DNA from: Trypanosoma brucei gambiense DAL972
Lineage: Eukaryota > Euglenozoa > Kinetoplastea > Trypanosomatida > Trypanosomatidae
Reading direction: 5' to 3'
Assembly (NCBI RefSeq): GCF_000210295.1
Contig: NC_026736.1
Span: 832,022 to 896,021, forward strand
Length of the DNA: 64,000 nt
The position numbers and the translations under genes are program-made. Below the pieces are notes generated by a model, which worked only from the letters and a program-made list of their open reading frames with translations, was not told the origin of the DNA and did not search any database. Within the stretch, counting starts at the first letter, position 1. Each line of letters starts with the position of its first letter. Shown in pieces: positions 21,601 through 31,497 of this stretch.

Positions 21601-23410
21601 ATGTGCTCGGGGTCGGGGCTTGCAATTTGGCCTATTGTACGTCGTATATGTGCGTTGCGATGTTCTCTTGCCGTGCGCCATTTTTTTCACAATGTGCAAA
21701 ATGTCCGGATTGATGATTTGATTTTTGGACAATTCGATGTGTTATGAGGTGTTGGTGCCGTCTTGGTTGGGATGTTGCACGACTTTCTCGTACGTTGTGA
21801 TTTTAACCTTTGTCCTCCCCCCTCTTCTTTTTGACGTAGAATCATATGTTGTTGCTCGCCGTGCACGTCTTATTGGCGAGTGACACCACTCTGTTTGGTG
21901 TCGCTAGTTTTCTGAGGGGGTAGGGATTTATGGGAATTGCATTCTGCGTCAACATCAGGCGTGTAATGTTCACCATTAACATGTGGTGCTGGTTTTCTTA
22001 TCGAGGAAGAGCGACTGAGAATATATGGTTTGAACTGATATTTAAAGGTCGAAGAAGGATGCGGCAGTTGCTGTGGGAGGTTAGGATTAAATAATATTCG
22101 TACGAAAAGGCGGCAGATGACTGATACGAATAAGGCAAATGCCTTTTGTGATGTGTACTTACCATAGTTTGGTAATGGCCCCTTGTCGAGAAGCTGTTTT
22201 TGTGCTTGCTACGTAGGGGGAAGTTGTCTTGGGACTTTCTTCACATCTTGAAGCGGACTGGTTGGCGAGTGGCAGTTGCGTGGCGAGGGTCGACCTCTTT
22301 GACGGTCATAAGTTTACTTTCCCACACTATCCGGTACTTCAATAACTGTTGCGCTTTGCTGAGCTTTCTGCGGAAGCGGTGTTGTCAGCTGGGGCCGGGC
22401 TAGTTGCGTTAGGCCCAAAAACGCAAAAAAAAATCGAATAATTAGTGACTGAGTTTTATGTTTGATATCTTGGAGTGAATCGCGAGCGCAGTGTAGACAC
22501 GGGGTGGTGGTCACTGGTGCATAATCTAACCGATCGACTGCTTCTACTGCTGGTTTACCTATTCTTCTTCGTGGAATAAACCAACGGGTGCGTGTATATC
22601 CGATGCAGAATCACTGCAGTCTGGGGGTACACTTTGCCTTTCCGTTCATTTTAAGTTCGGTGGGGCCCAGTGCGTCAGCGACGGTGCGTACCACACAGGT
22701 CGAAGGCCGCTCACCCGTATCATCCACGTACATATTCGTGTGCTTTGGATGTGGTGGTGTGTTGGGTTGCTTTCATTTGAAGTGATAGAACGATTCGTAT
22801 GCAGACCAATGAGGTGTCTATTAACTTATATTTGGTGAATTATTTTGAAATTCATCATATGGGTCAACACAATACACAGATAGTGAGAAAAGGTCGTGAA
22901 CATGTCAACGTCGCTAGTACGAGGATGACCTTTGCCACATTGCCGTTTGGACAGCATAGAAAATGCTTGGTGCCGTGCATACTGAATCTGTATGGGAACC
23001 GGAGTGCCCTATACCGGAAAACAAATATCCCTTTCCTTTAAAGCTGAAGTTAGTCGAGACCGCATCTGCCTTTTGATGTTATTATTGTCGCTATTATTGC
23101 AACTGCCGTTGTTACCATTATTACTGTATTTGTGATGATACCAACCCTTTTTGGAGATTAATCATGTACGATTTTTTCAAGGACATAATATTCACAGGCT
23201 GTAGCATATCACAAGTGTATTAGCCGAGTGAACGCTCCCGCTTTGGGGAATACCACAGTTGCCCGTTTTTTGTTTGAAGCAAGTAAGTACCTATTAACAG
23301 CACTTTTTTGTTTAGTGCGCGGCCCACCTCTCATCGTTTTGTGTACTTAAAGGGCGATCCGCAAGCTCACTTTGGTATGGGAGGAGATATGGAACTCGAC
23401 CACCATACAG
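21601..23410. other. Gene-free region before the + strand gene cluster (possible Pol II start region)
   Basis: No supported gene. The + strand is GT-rich at 21590-22400 and then becomes AT-rich. Pol II start regions in trypanosomes are broad, GT-rich and mark the beginning of a gene cluster. The position between the centromere-like block and the first + gene fits, but nothing here proves it. Confidence 0.35.
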
Positions 23411-23521
23411 GGGTAAGACTCAGAGACCCTTCGCATTATATTTTGCGAATTTTGCAGTTTATAGAGGGAGTTAAGTGAGTTGACCACCAAAGGTCAACTC
23501 GAGCACTGGGGCTGTTTGCCC
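23411..23521. other. Cluster of four small inverted repeats
   Basis: Four potential hairpins within 111 bases: GGGT/ACCC (23411-23429), TTCGCA/TGCGAA (23430-23449), a perfect 9-bp stem GAGTTGACC/GGTCAACTC with a 6-nt loop (23477-23500), and GGGC/GCCC with a 5-nt loop (23509-23521). They lie about 180 bases before the first + strand gene. They could be part of a structured RNA or a DNA element; no known family was recognised. Confidence 0.4.
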
Positions 23522-23702
23522 ACGTTCTATTTCTATACTGTCAGAATGTGTATTGCCTCTGTTAACATCACCACGTTTCCCCCTCGAAATATTATTTCCC
23601 TTCTTTGCGTATGAAATCTACTAGAAGTGCAGAGATGCATCTTTTGTCATATGCGGTTGTAGCTTTGCCTCTTTCTTTCTTTTTTTTTTTAAAAAGAAAG
23701 AC

Positions 23703-24740
23703 ATGAACAATTCACTTAAGAAGGGGTCCCAGTCAGGTCGCTGCTGCCGCTGCGGTGCAGCATTTGATCACCGGAATGCCCGGAGAGCGGTTAAGTGCAC
23801 GAAGTGTCAGCGTATTTTTCACACTAAGTGTTTTCTAGCTGAGACAGGGTTGTCCGCTGCTGTGGATTCCCACTGCGTTGTGTGTCTTTGCGGCATTTCT
23901 CAGACTCCTTATCCTTTGACAATACAACAGAACACCTTAGCCAGAAAGTTTCTTCGTGATGGCTTTGTTGTCGTACCACTGACAAGGAAGCCTAAAAGCA
24001 AACAAACCACGTTGGAGAAACTCGCAACTTTCCGAGCCAATGCGGAGAGGTACTTCGGCGCCTTTATTCGTGCATACGAAAATGAACTAGAGATATCTTC
24101 TAAAGCACCTAGTCTTCAGTCTGGTTACTCCAATTTCAGGGAAAGAGGAAAGGGAAGATACGAGGTAATATTCCCCAGTATTAGAGAGGAGGTGCTTAGC
24201 ATTATAGAAAATTGCGATGAAGTGACTATGACTCTTGATCTGCTATTGGCACCGACAGGAAAAAGGGGAGACATGCAGAGAAAACTGATGTCCTGTGGGT
24301 GTTTTTATTCTCTGCCTGGAAGTTTACGCCAGGATGTTCACACGGACGGACCCGCCTTGAGTACTGTTGAGGATTTGTTTCCGTATGCGATAAACGTTTT
24401 CGTTCCCCTTGTTCCCCTGAACAAAACTAACGGAACTGAATTTTTCCCCGGTTCGCATCGCGTGAACTATAGTAGTAAACCCGTTTCTCAGCAGAGACCT
24501 GTGACGCCAACAGTGCCGCTCGGGAAGGTGCTACTGTTTGATTACAGGGTTCTGCATCGAGGACTCGGTAATCGGTTGGGGTTCCATCGTCCCTGTTACT
24601 ATGCAACATATGCTCGATCATGGTATGAGGATAAATTCAATTTCAGCTCAACTCGCTACCGGACTGCGTTGCATGTACCCTCCTATCTCTTGGAGCGAAG
24701 GTGTGATAGAGAGGTTTCAAAAAGATGCAAAGTGGAATAG
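23703..24740 (+). CDS. PHD-finger / phytanoyl-CoA-hydroxylase-type 2-oxoglutarate dioxygenase fusion
   Basis: 345 aa. Residues 14-61 form a textbook PHD finger: C14-x2-C17, C32-x2-C35, H40-x2-C43, C58-x2-C61. Residues ~75-320 look like a PhyH-type Fe(II)/2-oxoglutarate dioxygenase: LARKFLRDGFVVVPL near 79, the metal pair H213-x-D215, FFPGSHR at 247-253, the third metal ligand H285 and a 2-oxoglutarate-binding Arg at R296, 11 residues after that His as in human PHYH. All catalytic residues are present, so an active oxygenase is expected. A PHD finger usually reads histone tails, so a nuclear or chromatin substrate is a reasonable inference, but the substrate is unknown. It is the first gene of the + strand cluster. 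The polypyrimidine tract 23664-23690 is followed by AG at 23696 and 23700, giving a 5' UTR of only a few bases. It is not the TET/JBP base-J family by motif layout. Confidence 0.85.
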   Translation: MNNSLKKGSQSGRCCRCGAAFDHRNARRAVKCTKCQRIFHTKCFLAETGLSAAVDSHCVVCLCGISQTPYPLTIQQNTLARKFLRDGFVVVPLTRKPKSKQTTLEKLATFRANAERYFGAFIRAYENELEISSKAPSLQSGYSNFRERGKGRYEVIFPSIREEVLSIIENCDEVTMTLDLLLAPTGKRGDMQRKLMSCGCFYSLPGSLRQDVHTDGPALSTVEDLFPYAINVFVPLVPLNKTNGTEFFPGSHRVNYSSKPVSQQRPVTPTVPLGKVLLFDYRVLHRGLGNRLGFHRPCYYATYARSWYEDKFNFSSTRYRTALHVPSYLLERRCDREVSKRCKVE

Positions 24741-25383
24741 CCTTAATTACTCGGCCAAAGAAATGATATCAATGTGCCACTTTTTAAATCTGCCAAACTC
24801 TTCCTTTTTCGTTGCCTAGTGCGGTTTAGAGGCAGTAAAGAAAAGGTATGCTATCGTACATCATGGAGTTCTCAACGCCTCCCCGTAAATACGGGAAGTA
24901 TTAAAGGGATGATATAGTGTTATCATGTATCTGGTCCATTATTTATTATTATTACTATTTTTTTCTTTTTGCGTTGGTGCAATTTTCATTCATTCCAGTG
25001 GTTTTGTTCCATGGATTTGCGTGTGTGGAAACACTCATGTCAGGGCTGATTTCGTTTTAGAAAGATACTTATTACATAGATTTTTTTATATCCATAGGCA
25101 GGAACACTATCGGTCATGCTAGGAAATCTAACGTATGTAGAATGGCAGTTAAAAAATGTCTGATACGGACATATGGTCGTATCGGCAGGGGATCACCATT
25201 TTCAAGACATGTAGCCGGTCGTCCGAGTCGGCGTCTTCTATTGTTAAAACTCGTAGATACTGAGGCCCTTCCACCTTCAACTTCCCCCCCTTTCCTCTCT
25301 AGAGGAGAGTAATTTCTCTATTTGCTACATAAAGAAAAAAAGAGATATACAACACCTACCAAATAAAATTTAAAAGGAATAAG
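24741..25383. other. Intergenic region
   Basis: 3' UTR of the dioxygenase gene and 5' UTR of ARL3. T-rich stretches at 24935-24970 and 25076-25090; no gene seen. Confidence 0.6.
25301..25302 (+). promoter_or_regulatory. Predicted spliced-leader acceptor for ARL3
   Basis: The pyrimidine tract 25267-25300 is immediately followed by AG, 82 bases before the ATG. Confidence 0.6.
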
Positions 25384-25920
25384 ATGGGCTTGCTTACGCT
25401 TCTGCGAAAATTGAGGTCAAGCGACGCGTCGCCACGGATTCTGATTCTTGGCCTGGACAATGCTGGAAAAACGTCTATACTCCGAAACCTCTCCGGCGAG
25501 GACCCTACCACAACCCAAGCGACACAGGGGTTCAACATTAAGACAGTTGATTGCGAAGGGTTTAAATTGAATGTATGGGACATTGGTGGGCAAAAGGCTA
25601 TCCGCGCATACTGGCCAAACTACTTTGACGAAGTGGACTGCTTGGTTTATGTGGTGGATTCCGCGGACAAGCGACGCCTGGACGAAACGGCCGCTGAACT
25701 GGAAACCCTTCTACAAGAAGAAAAACTTCGTGAAGTTCCCTTTCTTGTGCTTGCTAACAAGTGCGATCTTGCGACTGCACTATCACCTGAGGACATAAGT
25801 ACCGCCCTGAACCTTCAGAATCTTCGTGATCGCACGTGGTCAATACAAAAATGCAGCGCCAAAACAGGAGAGGGCCTTCAGGAAGGCTTCATGTGGGCCA
25901 TTAAAAGCATAAAGAAATAG
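25384..25920 (+). CDS. ARL3: ADP-ribosylation factor-like GTPase ARL3
   Basis: 178 aa, the normal length for the family. It begins MGLLTLLRKL like ARL3 proteins. G-motifs in order: P-loop GLDNAGKT 23-30, switch I Thr in TQGFNIK (T47), DIGGQ 66-70, NKCD 125-128 and CSAKT near 157-161. GFKLNVWDIGGQ and YWPNYF are diagnostic of ARL2/ARL3. ARL3 is known to release lipidated cargo from UNC119/PDE6-delta carriers into cilia or flagella, in a cycle with ARL13B and RP2; trypanosomes have more than one ARL3 and I believe that this one is called ARL3A. Gly2 is present but ARL3 is usually not myristoylated. All nucleotide-binding residues are intact. Confidence 0.93.
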   Translation: MGLLTLLRKLRSSDASPRILILGLDNAGKTSILRNLSGEDPTTTQATQGFNIKTVDCEGFKLNVWDIGGQKAIRAYWPNYFDEVDCLVYVVDSADKRRLDETAAELETLLQEEKLREVPFLVLANKCDLATALSPEDISTALNLQNLRDRTWSIQKCSAKTGEGLQEGFMWAIKSIKK

Positions 25921-26097
25921 CTTCGTCGTAGTGAACTAGAGACACTGGATCGTAAGGGCTAAGAACAAAAAGAATCAAGCTGAGGTATGTGTTCTTGAAT
26001 TCTTTGTTTGTTTAACGCTTGTAGTGGGGTTAGGTTCGCTTAGTGCTTTGCCGTTCGTACCGTCATTTCTTTCTTTCTTCTTGCTGATACTTTTCAC

Positions 26098-26099
26098 AG
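26098..26099 (+). promoter_or_regulatory. Predicted spliced-leader acceptor
   Basis: The pyrimidine-rich tract 26065-26097 (TTTCTTTCTTTCTTCTT core) ends in CACAG, 40 bases before the ATG at 26139. Confidence 0.6.
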
Positions 26100-26138
26100 C
26101 AGTCTGGTAAACTTAAAAAAAAGCATAAGCAAGAAGAG

Positions 26139-27590
26139 ATGTTTTGCGTAAGTGCCGCACGGCTCACCGCTCTTGCATCTCATCAACCCATACTTCCACC
26201 GTCCGTGTCCACCCGCGTCGCTGTGATGCGATTTTTGGGCGACGGAAGGAGTCGTGTGCCGAACATAAACACGATCAATACACTAATAACGAAAACGGGA
26301 GCCAAGGGACTAGCCGGCAATGCGAGTGTTCTTGGGAAGGCAATGTTTTACCTGAAGCGCGGGAACCCGGTAGGTGCAATAGCCGAGATTGATAAGATCC
26401 TTCCCGAAATATCAGATGACGCCTTGAAGCGTTTTGCAGTCGGAATCCGTCTGCGTGCCAGGAATGATCTTTTGGACATGAAGGAATCAGCATTGAAAGT
26501 TCATGGGGGTATAACCGAGTTGGAGGTGTCGGATATACGTGCCGCCTTGCGTGACGATTATAAGGTATTGGAGGCAGCATCCCCCGGATGCTGGCTTTTT
26601 GAATTGGCCGTGGCTGAGTACAGACTCTACGAGGGATGTGCGAAGGACGCATATGATTCTTTTCGTCTCGTAGAAAAGTCGATACAGGAGTACATTCTTT
26701 CTTTGAAGAAGCCGTCTCCTTCGCAGGCTCTACATGGTACGGACAATCACGCCTCTTTGGTGCTGGCGTTTCAGCTGAGTCGTGCTCCCCCCCCTAATGT
26801 GCCAAAAGTTTCTTCAAAAATCCTCGATGAAGCGATTAAGGGCATTGTAGAGGGATACTCCACGAAGGAAGCAACCTTGGCATTCAAAAAGGATCTTGGT
26901 GCTGCTCTTACAGACGAGGAGGTAGTGGAACTCGTCTACATTTTCGAAGCTGCGCACATACGCCACCATTTTCATGATTACTTTCCTTTGCATGAGGACT
27001 ACAGAGGATGGGGCTCTGAACGTGCAAACGCAGCGAAGGGAACTTTAGCATCACATTCTACTTCCTCTGTCTTCCTTGATGACAAATTGCTCGCCAGCAT
27101 CAGGACATCAGTACCCCATCAGCCGTTCTACGCTGGCGAGGATGAACTCCGACGGTTTATGTCTTCGGATCACAAGGACTTGATCGCCGAGCTCAGGCAC
27201 ACTTTTGGATCTGGCCCCAAAACTTCACTTGCGAAGTCAGAGGATGCGTACTTTGATGCTTTAAAGGCCGTGGAGAACTCTCCGATGTCAGCCGATGCAG
27301 CCGGCAGCGCCGCGTATCCGGTAAGTCAAAATGACATTTGTCTCTGTCTGGCCCACCAACTTCTTTATCGGACGCGGGTTAATATCGCCGTGGCTTTAAC
27401 ACAGCTGGATCGTCTTGAAGAAGCCGTGCCGATTCTAGATGGGGTTATCAATGCGGACGAGTACATTTACATGTGGCGTGCCCTCCTTGCCAGGGGGGAG
27501 GCGAACAAACGGTTTGGACATATTGGAAAGTCTGATGAAGACTTTCGTCAGCTGCTGCAACTTAAAAGGATTACTTCTGCTGATGCTTAG
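26139..27590 (+). CDS. Hypothetical protein, TPR-like, possible mitochondrial targeting
   Basis: 483 aa, no family recognised. The first ~35 residues have Arg but no acidic residue and many Ser/Thr/Ala, which suits a mitochondrial presequence; a second Met at residue 30 could be an alternative start. The body is helical and weakly repetitive. The C-terminal ~75 residues (ARVNIAVALTQLDR-like, EEAVPILDGVI, MWRALLARGEANKRFG) look like tetratricopeptide repeats, which usually mediate protein contacts. It follows ARL3 with a 218-base spacer and a clear acceptor AG at 26099. Function unknown; the targeting call is inference. Confidence 0.85.
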   Translation: MFCVSAARLTALASHQPILPPSVSTRVAVMRFLGDGRSRVPNINTINTLITKTGAKGLAGNASVLGKAMFYLKRGNPVGAIAEIDKILPEISDDALKRFAVGIRLRARNDLLDMKESALKVHGGITELEVSDIRAALRDDYKVLEAASPGCWLFELAVAEYRLYEGCAKDAYDSFRLVEKSIQEYILSLKKPSPSQALHGTDNHASLVLAFQLSRAPPPNVPKVSSKILDEAIKGIVEGYSTKEATLAFKKDLGAALTDEEVVELVYIFEAAHIRHHFHDYFPLHEDYRGWGSERANAAKGTLASHSTSSVFLDDKLLASIRTSVPHQPFYAGEDELRRFMSSDHKDLIAELRHTFGSGPKTSLAKSEDAYFDALKAVENSPMSADAAGSAAYPVSQNDICLCLAHQLLYRTRVNIAVALTQLDRLEEAVPILDGVINADEYIYMWRALLARGEANKRFGHIGKSDEDFRQLLQLKRITSADA

Positions 27591-27881
27591 TTTCCTTCCG
27601 GTAGTGCAGGTTATTTGGTTTCGGGTACAAATGACTTTTTATGCTTAGTGTGGTTGTCGAAAACGACGGATAGTTGATCTTTGTTTTCCGTTCCTCCCAA
27701 GAAAACGTGGACACTTTGTCATGTTCTATCAAACATTGTTCGTTTGAAATTACTGTAGTAGAATAGCTTTGCTTAACTTGGCTGCCAGGTTGATGCTTGA
27801 CAATTATCAGTTTGCAGCGAACTTAGCTTAGTGAAACTACACTTCACTTATGATGATGTTACTGCAACGAAAGCGAATAGT

Positions 27882-27981
27882 NNNNNNNNNNNNNNNNNNN
27901 NNNNNNNNNNNNNNNNNNNNNNNNNNNNNNNNNNNNNNNNNNNNNNNNNNNNNNNNNNNNNNNNNNNNNNNNNNNNNNNNN
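27882..27981. other. Assembly gap (100 N)
   Basis: A run of 100 N of unknown true size. Confidence 0.98.
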
Positions 27982-28438
27982 CTATGTAGAGCATGTTTGT
28001 TAGTAGTCGTATGTATGGTTGCCTTAAATGCGTTGACATGTCTTAGCGTTGGGCAAATAGTCTACGTTATTGCTACGTTCCTCCACGGCGATACGCGTAA
28101 CGGGGCTTCAGTGTTTGTTTTTATGAAAGGGTAGGTGCGGTTTCCTTTTAGCACAAAGTGACTTTCCAGCTATAGATACCATTTTCGTCCAAAATGATAG
28201 CGGGATGCGCACACGACTTCATGTGTGTTTCCCCTTTGCCATGTGTACAGAGTAGGGTCCCTTTCCAACAAAACGAATGATAGTCACTGGGGTATTTTAT
28301 CGCCGAACGATCGTAACGGGACGAAGCGTGCCGATTGCACGAGCAACCCTCTGAATGCTGCCTTTTGAAAGTTTCGTGTAGTTTAGTGGATACTGCGATA
28401 CTGCATTTTGCCTGTTTTTCTCATAAATTTTTAATATT

Positions 28439-28440
28439 AG
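28439..28440 (+). promoter_or_regulatory. Predicted spliced-leader acceptor
   Basis: The T-rich tract 28405-28436 ends in TATTAG, 18 bases before the ATG at 28459. Confidence 0.5.
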
Positions 28441-28458
28441 GGTACAAGGAGGGGAACA

Positions 28459-29001
28459 ATGTTCGACTACCTTCTTTCCCTCTTGGGGTTGTTGAAGGAA
28501 TGGCCACAATACACTCTGGATGACGTCCGGAAGCACAACGATCGTCATTCTCTTTGGATAGTTGCAGGAAATTCGGTCTATGACGTGACCTCTATCTTGG
28601 ACTCCCACCCGGGTGGAGCTAACGCATTACTACAACGGGGTGGTGGTGTGAAGGATTGCACTAATGACTTTGGTTATCACAGCCGCGCCGCACAGGCTGT
28701 TTGGGCATCGCTAAAGGTGGGTGAAGTGCGTTTCGACAGCTCTGAAGAGCGTTCGCCCCTGGGGCTGGCCAGCGCTTTGAAGGAGGAATCTAAAAGTTCT
28801 TCAAAGCCTGTGTCTCCCTTAATTCAAATGTGCGACATGAAGGTATGCAATAGTAAGGGTGGCTGCTGCCGCACCAGTACGGTGGAAAGTCACATTGGCA
28901 CCTCCGAATTCGTTCCTGAGTGCCATTGCGCCGATTGTTTTCACCGCAGACGCATCTCTGGAAGGGGCACTGCTAGCTGCAGTGGGGCTAAGTCATCCTA
29001 A
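28459..29001 (+). CDS. Cytochrome b5-like heme-binding protein with Cys-rich tail
   Basis: 180 aa. Residues ~17-92 form a cytochrome b5 domain: YTLDDVRKH at 18-26, LWIVAGNSVYDVTS, the heme-ligand HPGG motif at 50-53 and a second ligand His at H74 in DFGYHS. The spacing (H50 to H74) is typical of cytochrome b5. A short hydrophobic N-terminus (FDYLLSLLGLL) precedes it, but there is no clear membrane span. The C-terminal ~55 residues carry eight cysteines (CDMKVC, GGCC, CHCADC), which suggests a metal site not usual in this family. Cytochrome b5 proteins pass electrons to desaturases, P450s and reductases; the partner here is unknown. The tail is arginine- and serine-rich. Confidence 0.85.
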   Translation: MFDYLLSLLGLLKEWPQYTLDDVRKHNDRHSLWIVAGNSVYDVTSILDSHPGGANALLQRGGGVKDCTNDFGYHSRAAQAVWASLKVGEVRFDSSEERSPLGLASALKEESKSSSKPVSPLIQMCDMKVCNSKGGCCRTSTVESHIGTSEFVPECHCADCFHRRRISGRGTASCSGAKSS

Positions 29002-29528
29002 TTTTTCTAGCTCTTTTTTTTGTTGCTGCAGTGATGTTTAATTCACTGCATTTATATTTGCGATGCATAGTTTCAATACCCAAATAATTATGAAAGGGGA
29101 GCTGTGAGGGTGCGCGCTAGAGCGGATTCTGCGACACCGTCTTTTCTGCCCCTTGGTGAATTCTGAGGGATCTGTCTTCCGTGAATGATCAACACCGGGC
29201 GGATAAGAGGCTGTTTGAAGTAGCAAGTGGCAAAGAGAGCGAGACAATTGTCTACCCCCTTTCCTTTGTATAAAGTTTAGTTACTAACAACCGCACGCAA
29301 ATGTATCTTGTTCGAGTACAGAAAATATTGTGTATTTAGTATCGTCTGTTCTCCGTAATTTAAATTTAAATGCGGACGTGATTTCCCTACTCGCAGCTGT
29401 CACTGTTTTCCCGATTGATTTACACATGTACGTCCCTTCTGCCGTTTTTAATTTTCGCGAACGACCTCGTTCGTTTGTGTACATATATATATGCTGATGT
29501 AAGTGCATACGAAGTGTGAGGACTGATC
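29002..29528. other. Intergenic region
   Basis: 3' and 5' UTR sequence; no gene seen. A likely acceptor AG lies at 29502-29503 after a short TA/GT-rich stretch. Confidence 0.6.
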
Positions 29529-29882
29529 ATGGGTGAGCCAAAACAGACGCTTTACATACGCGGTCTCCCAGATAAGCCGTCCGCTGAGGAGGTGCGGCGT
29601 TTACTATACTTGTATTGCACCCAGTTTGGACCTGTGATTGATGTGTTGTATTGTAAGAGTAAAAGCATGTACGGGCAGGCCTTTGTCGTATTCACAGATG
29701 TTGCCACCGCCACAAATGCTCGTCGCGAGCTACATGAACGTCAATTCTACGGGCGGATTATACAGGCGTTCTATGCCAAGCGGCAATCGTTCAGTGCGGA
29801 CCCCGGAGAGCGACGCCGCCGGGACTTGAGACAGGAACGCGTGTCCGGGGGGAAGAGGAGACGGGACACGCAAGCGGGGTAG
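29529..29882 (+). CDS. U2 snRNP protein B''-like (single RRM)
   Basis: 117 aa with one RNA recognition motif at ~7-85: RNP2 LYIRGL at 8-13 and RNP1 in MYGQAFVVF at about 47-55. RNP1 of the form xGQAFVxF, with [12 protein letters not shown] after it, is the signature of the U1A/U2B'' pair, which bind U1 or U2 snRNA stem-loops. [20 protein letters not shown] resembles the first helix and second strand of U2B''. Human U1A and U2B'' have two RRMs; this protein has only the first followed by a basic tail (ERRRRD, GGKRRRD). Expected to act in trans-splicing in the nucleus with U2A'. I recall that T. brucei U2B'' maps next to TDP1, but I could not confirm this. Confidence 0.85.
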   Translation: MGEPKQTLYIRGLPDKPSAEEVRRLLYLYCTQFGPVIDVLYCKSKSMYGQAFVVFTDVATATNARRELHERQFYGRIIQAFYAKRQSFSADPGERRRRDLRQERVSGGKRRRDTQAG

Positions 29883-31497
29883 CCGACCGTTACAGAAGTG
29901 CTGAGAGAGTGCCTGTTTGCCGCAACTTTACATGCCTGTTGTCGTTCGGTGCTATCCCTTGCAGGTAGTGCGGCACACACCGGACTTTGTGCATTGTGTG
30001 CTCTTTCTCCATTTCCTTCCGGCTGCAAAGGGGGGAGTCCGCTTATCGGCACTCGTGGTCACATCAAAGCGCGCTCCCCGGTGGCCATGTGTCCATGTGC
30101 GCACGGGCCTATCCCTTCTCTTTTGTGCATGTCCACGCAGGTTTTCTTTGGGCTAAAGATTGGAGTGTGGCTAGGGATTGAAAGAGGTAACGGATAATGT
30201 CTCTTCATTTTTTTACAGGTTTTGGGCACCTTTTCCTCGATGTGTGTGCAGTTCAGTGACCCTTTTGTATCACAAATATGCTTCAGTGCCTTCCGCCCTG
30301 GGGGGGGGGGGGCAGTCTCCCCAGCTGTTATGGGGCATCTGGGCGGAGATTAATCGATGCAACGCCCTCAGTTTACTAAATACAATAAACAACTGGTGAT
30401 GTCCGCTAAACGACCGTTGGGGCGAGTATTCTTAAGAAAGGGATGAGGTTTCTGTATGCTTGTTCTCGAAAGGACCTCGCTGACTGCTTGGAAGTTTAGA
30501 GGTCTTGCGTCCGCAGGAGCCATTTGAATTCTGCTTGAAAACGCTTTTTACCTGTGGAAAGATGCATCGTCCACTTTCTGCCGGTAGTTAGCCTTGCGAC
30601 TTTGGGGGAGGAGAGTGCATTCGGTGTTGGGGGGTTCTCTTACCGATTCTTCATCACGCTTGAATGTGTCTCGCGCGGAAGGATGGTAAGCGTCACGCTG
30701 TTTCTGAGGTGATGGTGGGGGAGCAGGCGATTCGTGAAGTGTGTGCAACAAAGTGGGTTGAGGGTTATGTGCTGGTGCTTCCGGTGCTCCTGTTTGAAAG
30801 CGGAAGAGGGTGGTGTTTCTCGTACGATTGACCCGGGCGTGAACAGGGGGGCAGTACTGCCTTCAGGGAGGTGAAAATGACGATTTAAGGTTCCGGTGGG
30901 GCACCGTGAAGCTCTGTATGCTACATATAAGTTTTACAGAATGATAAATGTGTAGTTCAGTTAGCATACTTTTTGTACGCTTACTGGTACCCATCGTATT
31001 TTGTGTGTTGTGGGAACACTCTGGCGGTTGGGTGTCACAAGTTCGACCACCGACCGCGTGGCGTACCTTGAGGGGAGCTGCGTTTGTGTTCGTTCTCAAC
31101 ACTATACGAATGTGTGCTGTTGCTCCGTGGTGTTGATATATATATTTATGTATGTGGCGAATCTTGTTCTCTCTGCCATCTTTATGTCGGGGACTCGGGT
31201 GTTGCTGATTGGTGTATCGTTTGCCGTCCATACTTTGTTTACCCTCAGTCGACCCATTCCCTCCATTTAATCTTTCTCGCTTTTTTTTTTGTGCGTGGCG
31301 CCATTTGAAACGCCTTTTTTTTTCTCCTGTTTGTGAGGCTTGTAATTTGAAGGACGAATTAACTGAAAATACGTGCACACTTTCGTTCAGTTGAAAGCAG
31401 TTTCAAGGAAAAGACATCGGCCCAGAGACCGCTCCGACACTCATATAAGGACTTACGTACACGCATACATTTTTGGGGCGTGAGGTAAAGTGACAAG
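29883..31497. other. Long intergenic region
   Basis: About 1.6 kb without a supported gene. It includes a 13-G run at 30300-30312 and T-rich tracts near 31283 and 31313 that precede the next gene. Open frames here start with TTG or GTG and have no family match. It probably includes the long 3' UTR of the U2B'' gene. Confidence 0.55.

Larger units (their letters stand above)
27591..28458. other. Intergenic region with assembly gap
   Basis: No gene seen. It contains a 100-N gap at 27882-27981, so a small gene could be hidden. Confidence 0.6.

Noticed and set aside
22799..23041. 80-codon ATG frame on +
   Set aside because: No convincing pyrimidine tract/AG before it, no family match, in a region with random short frames.
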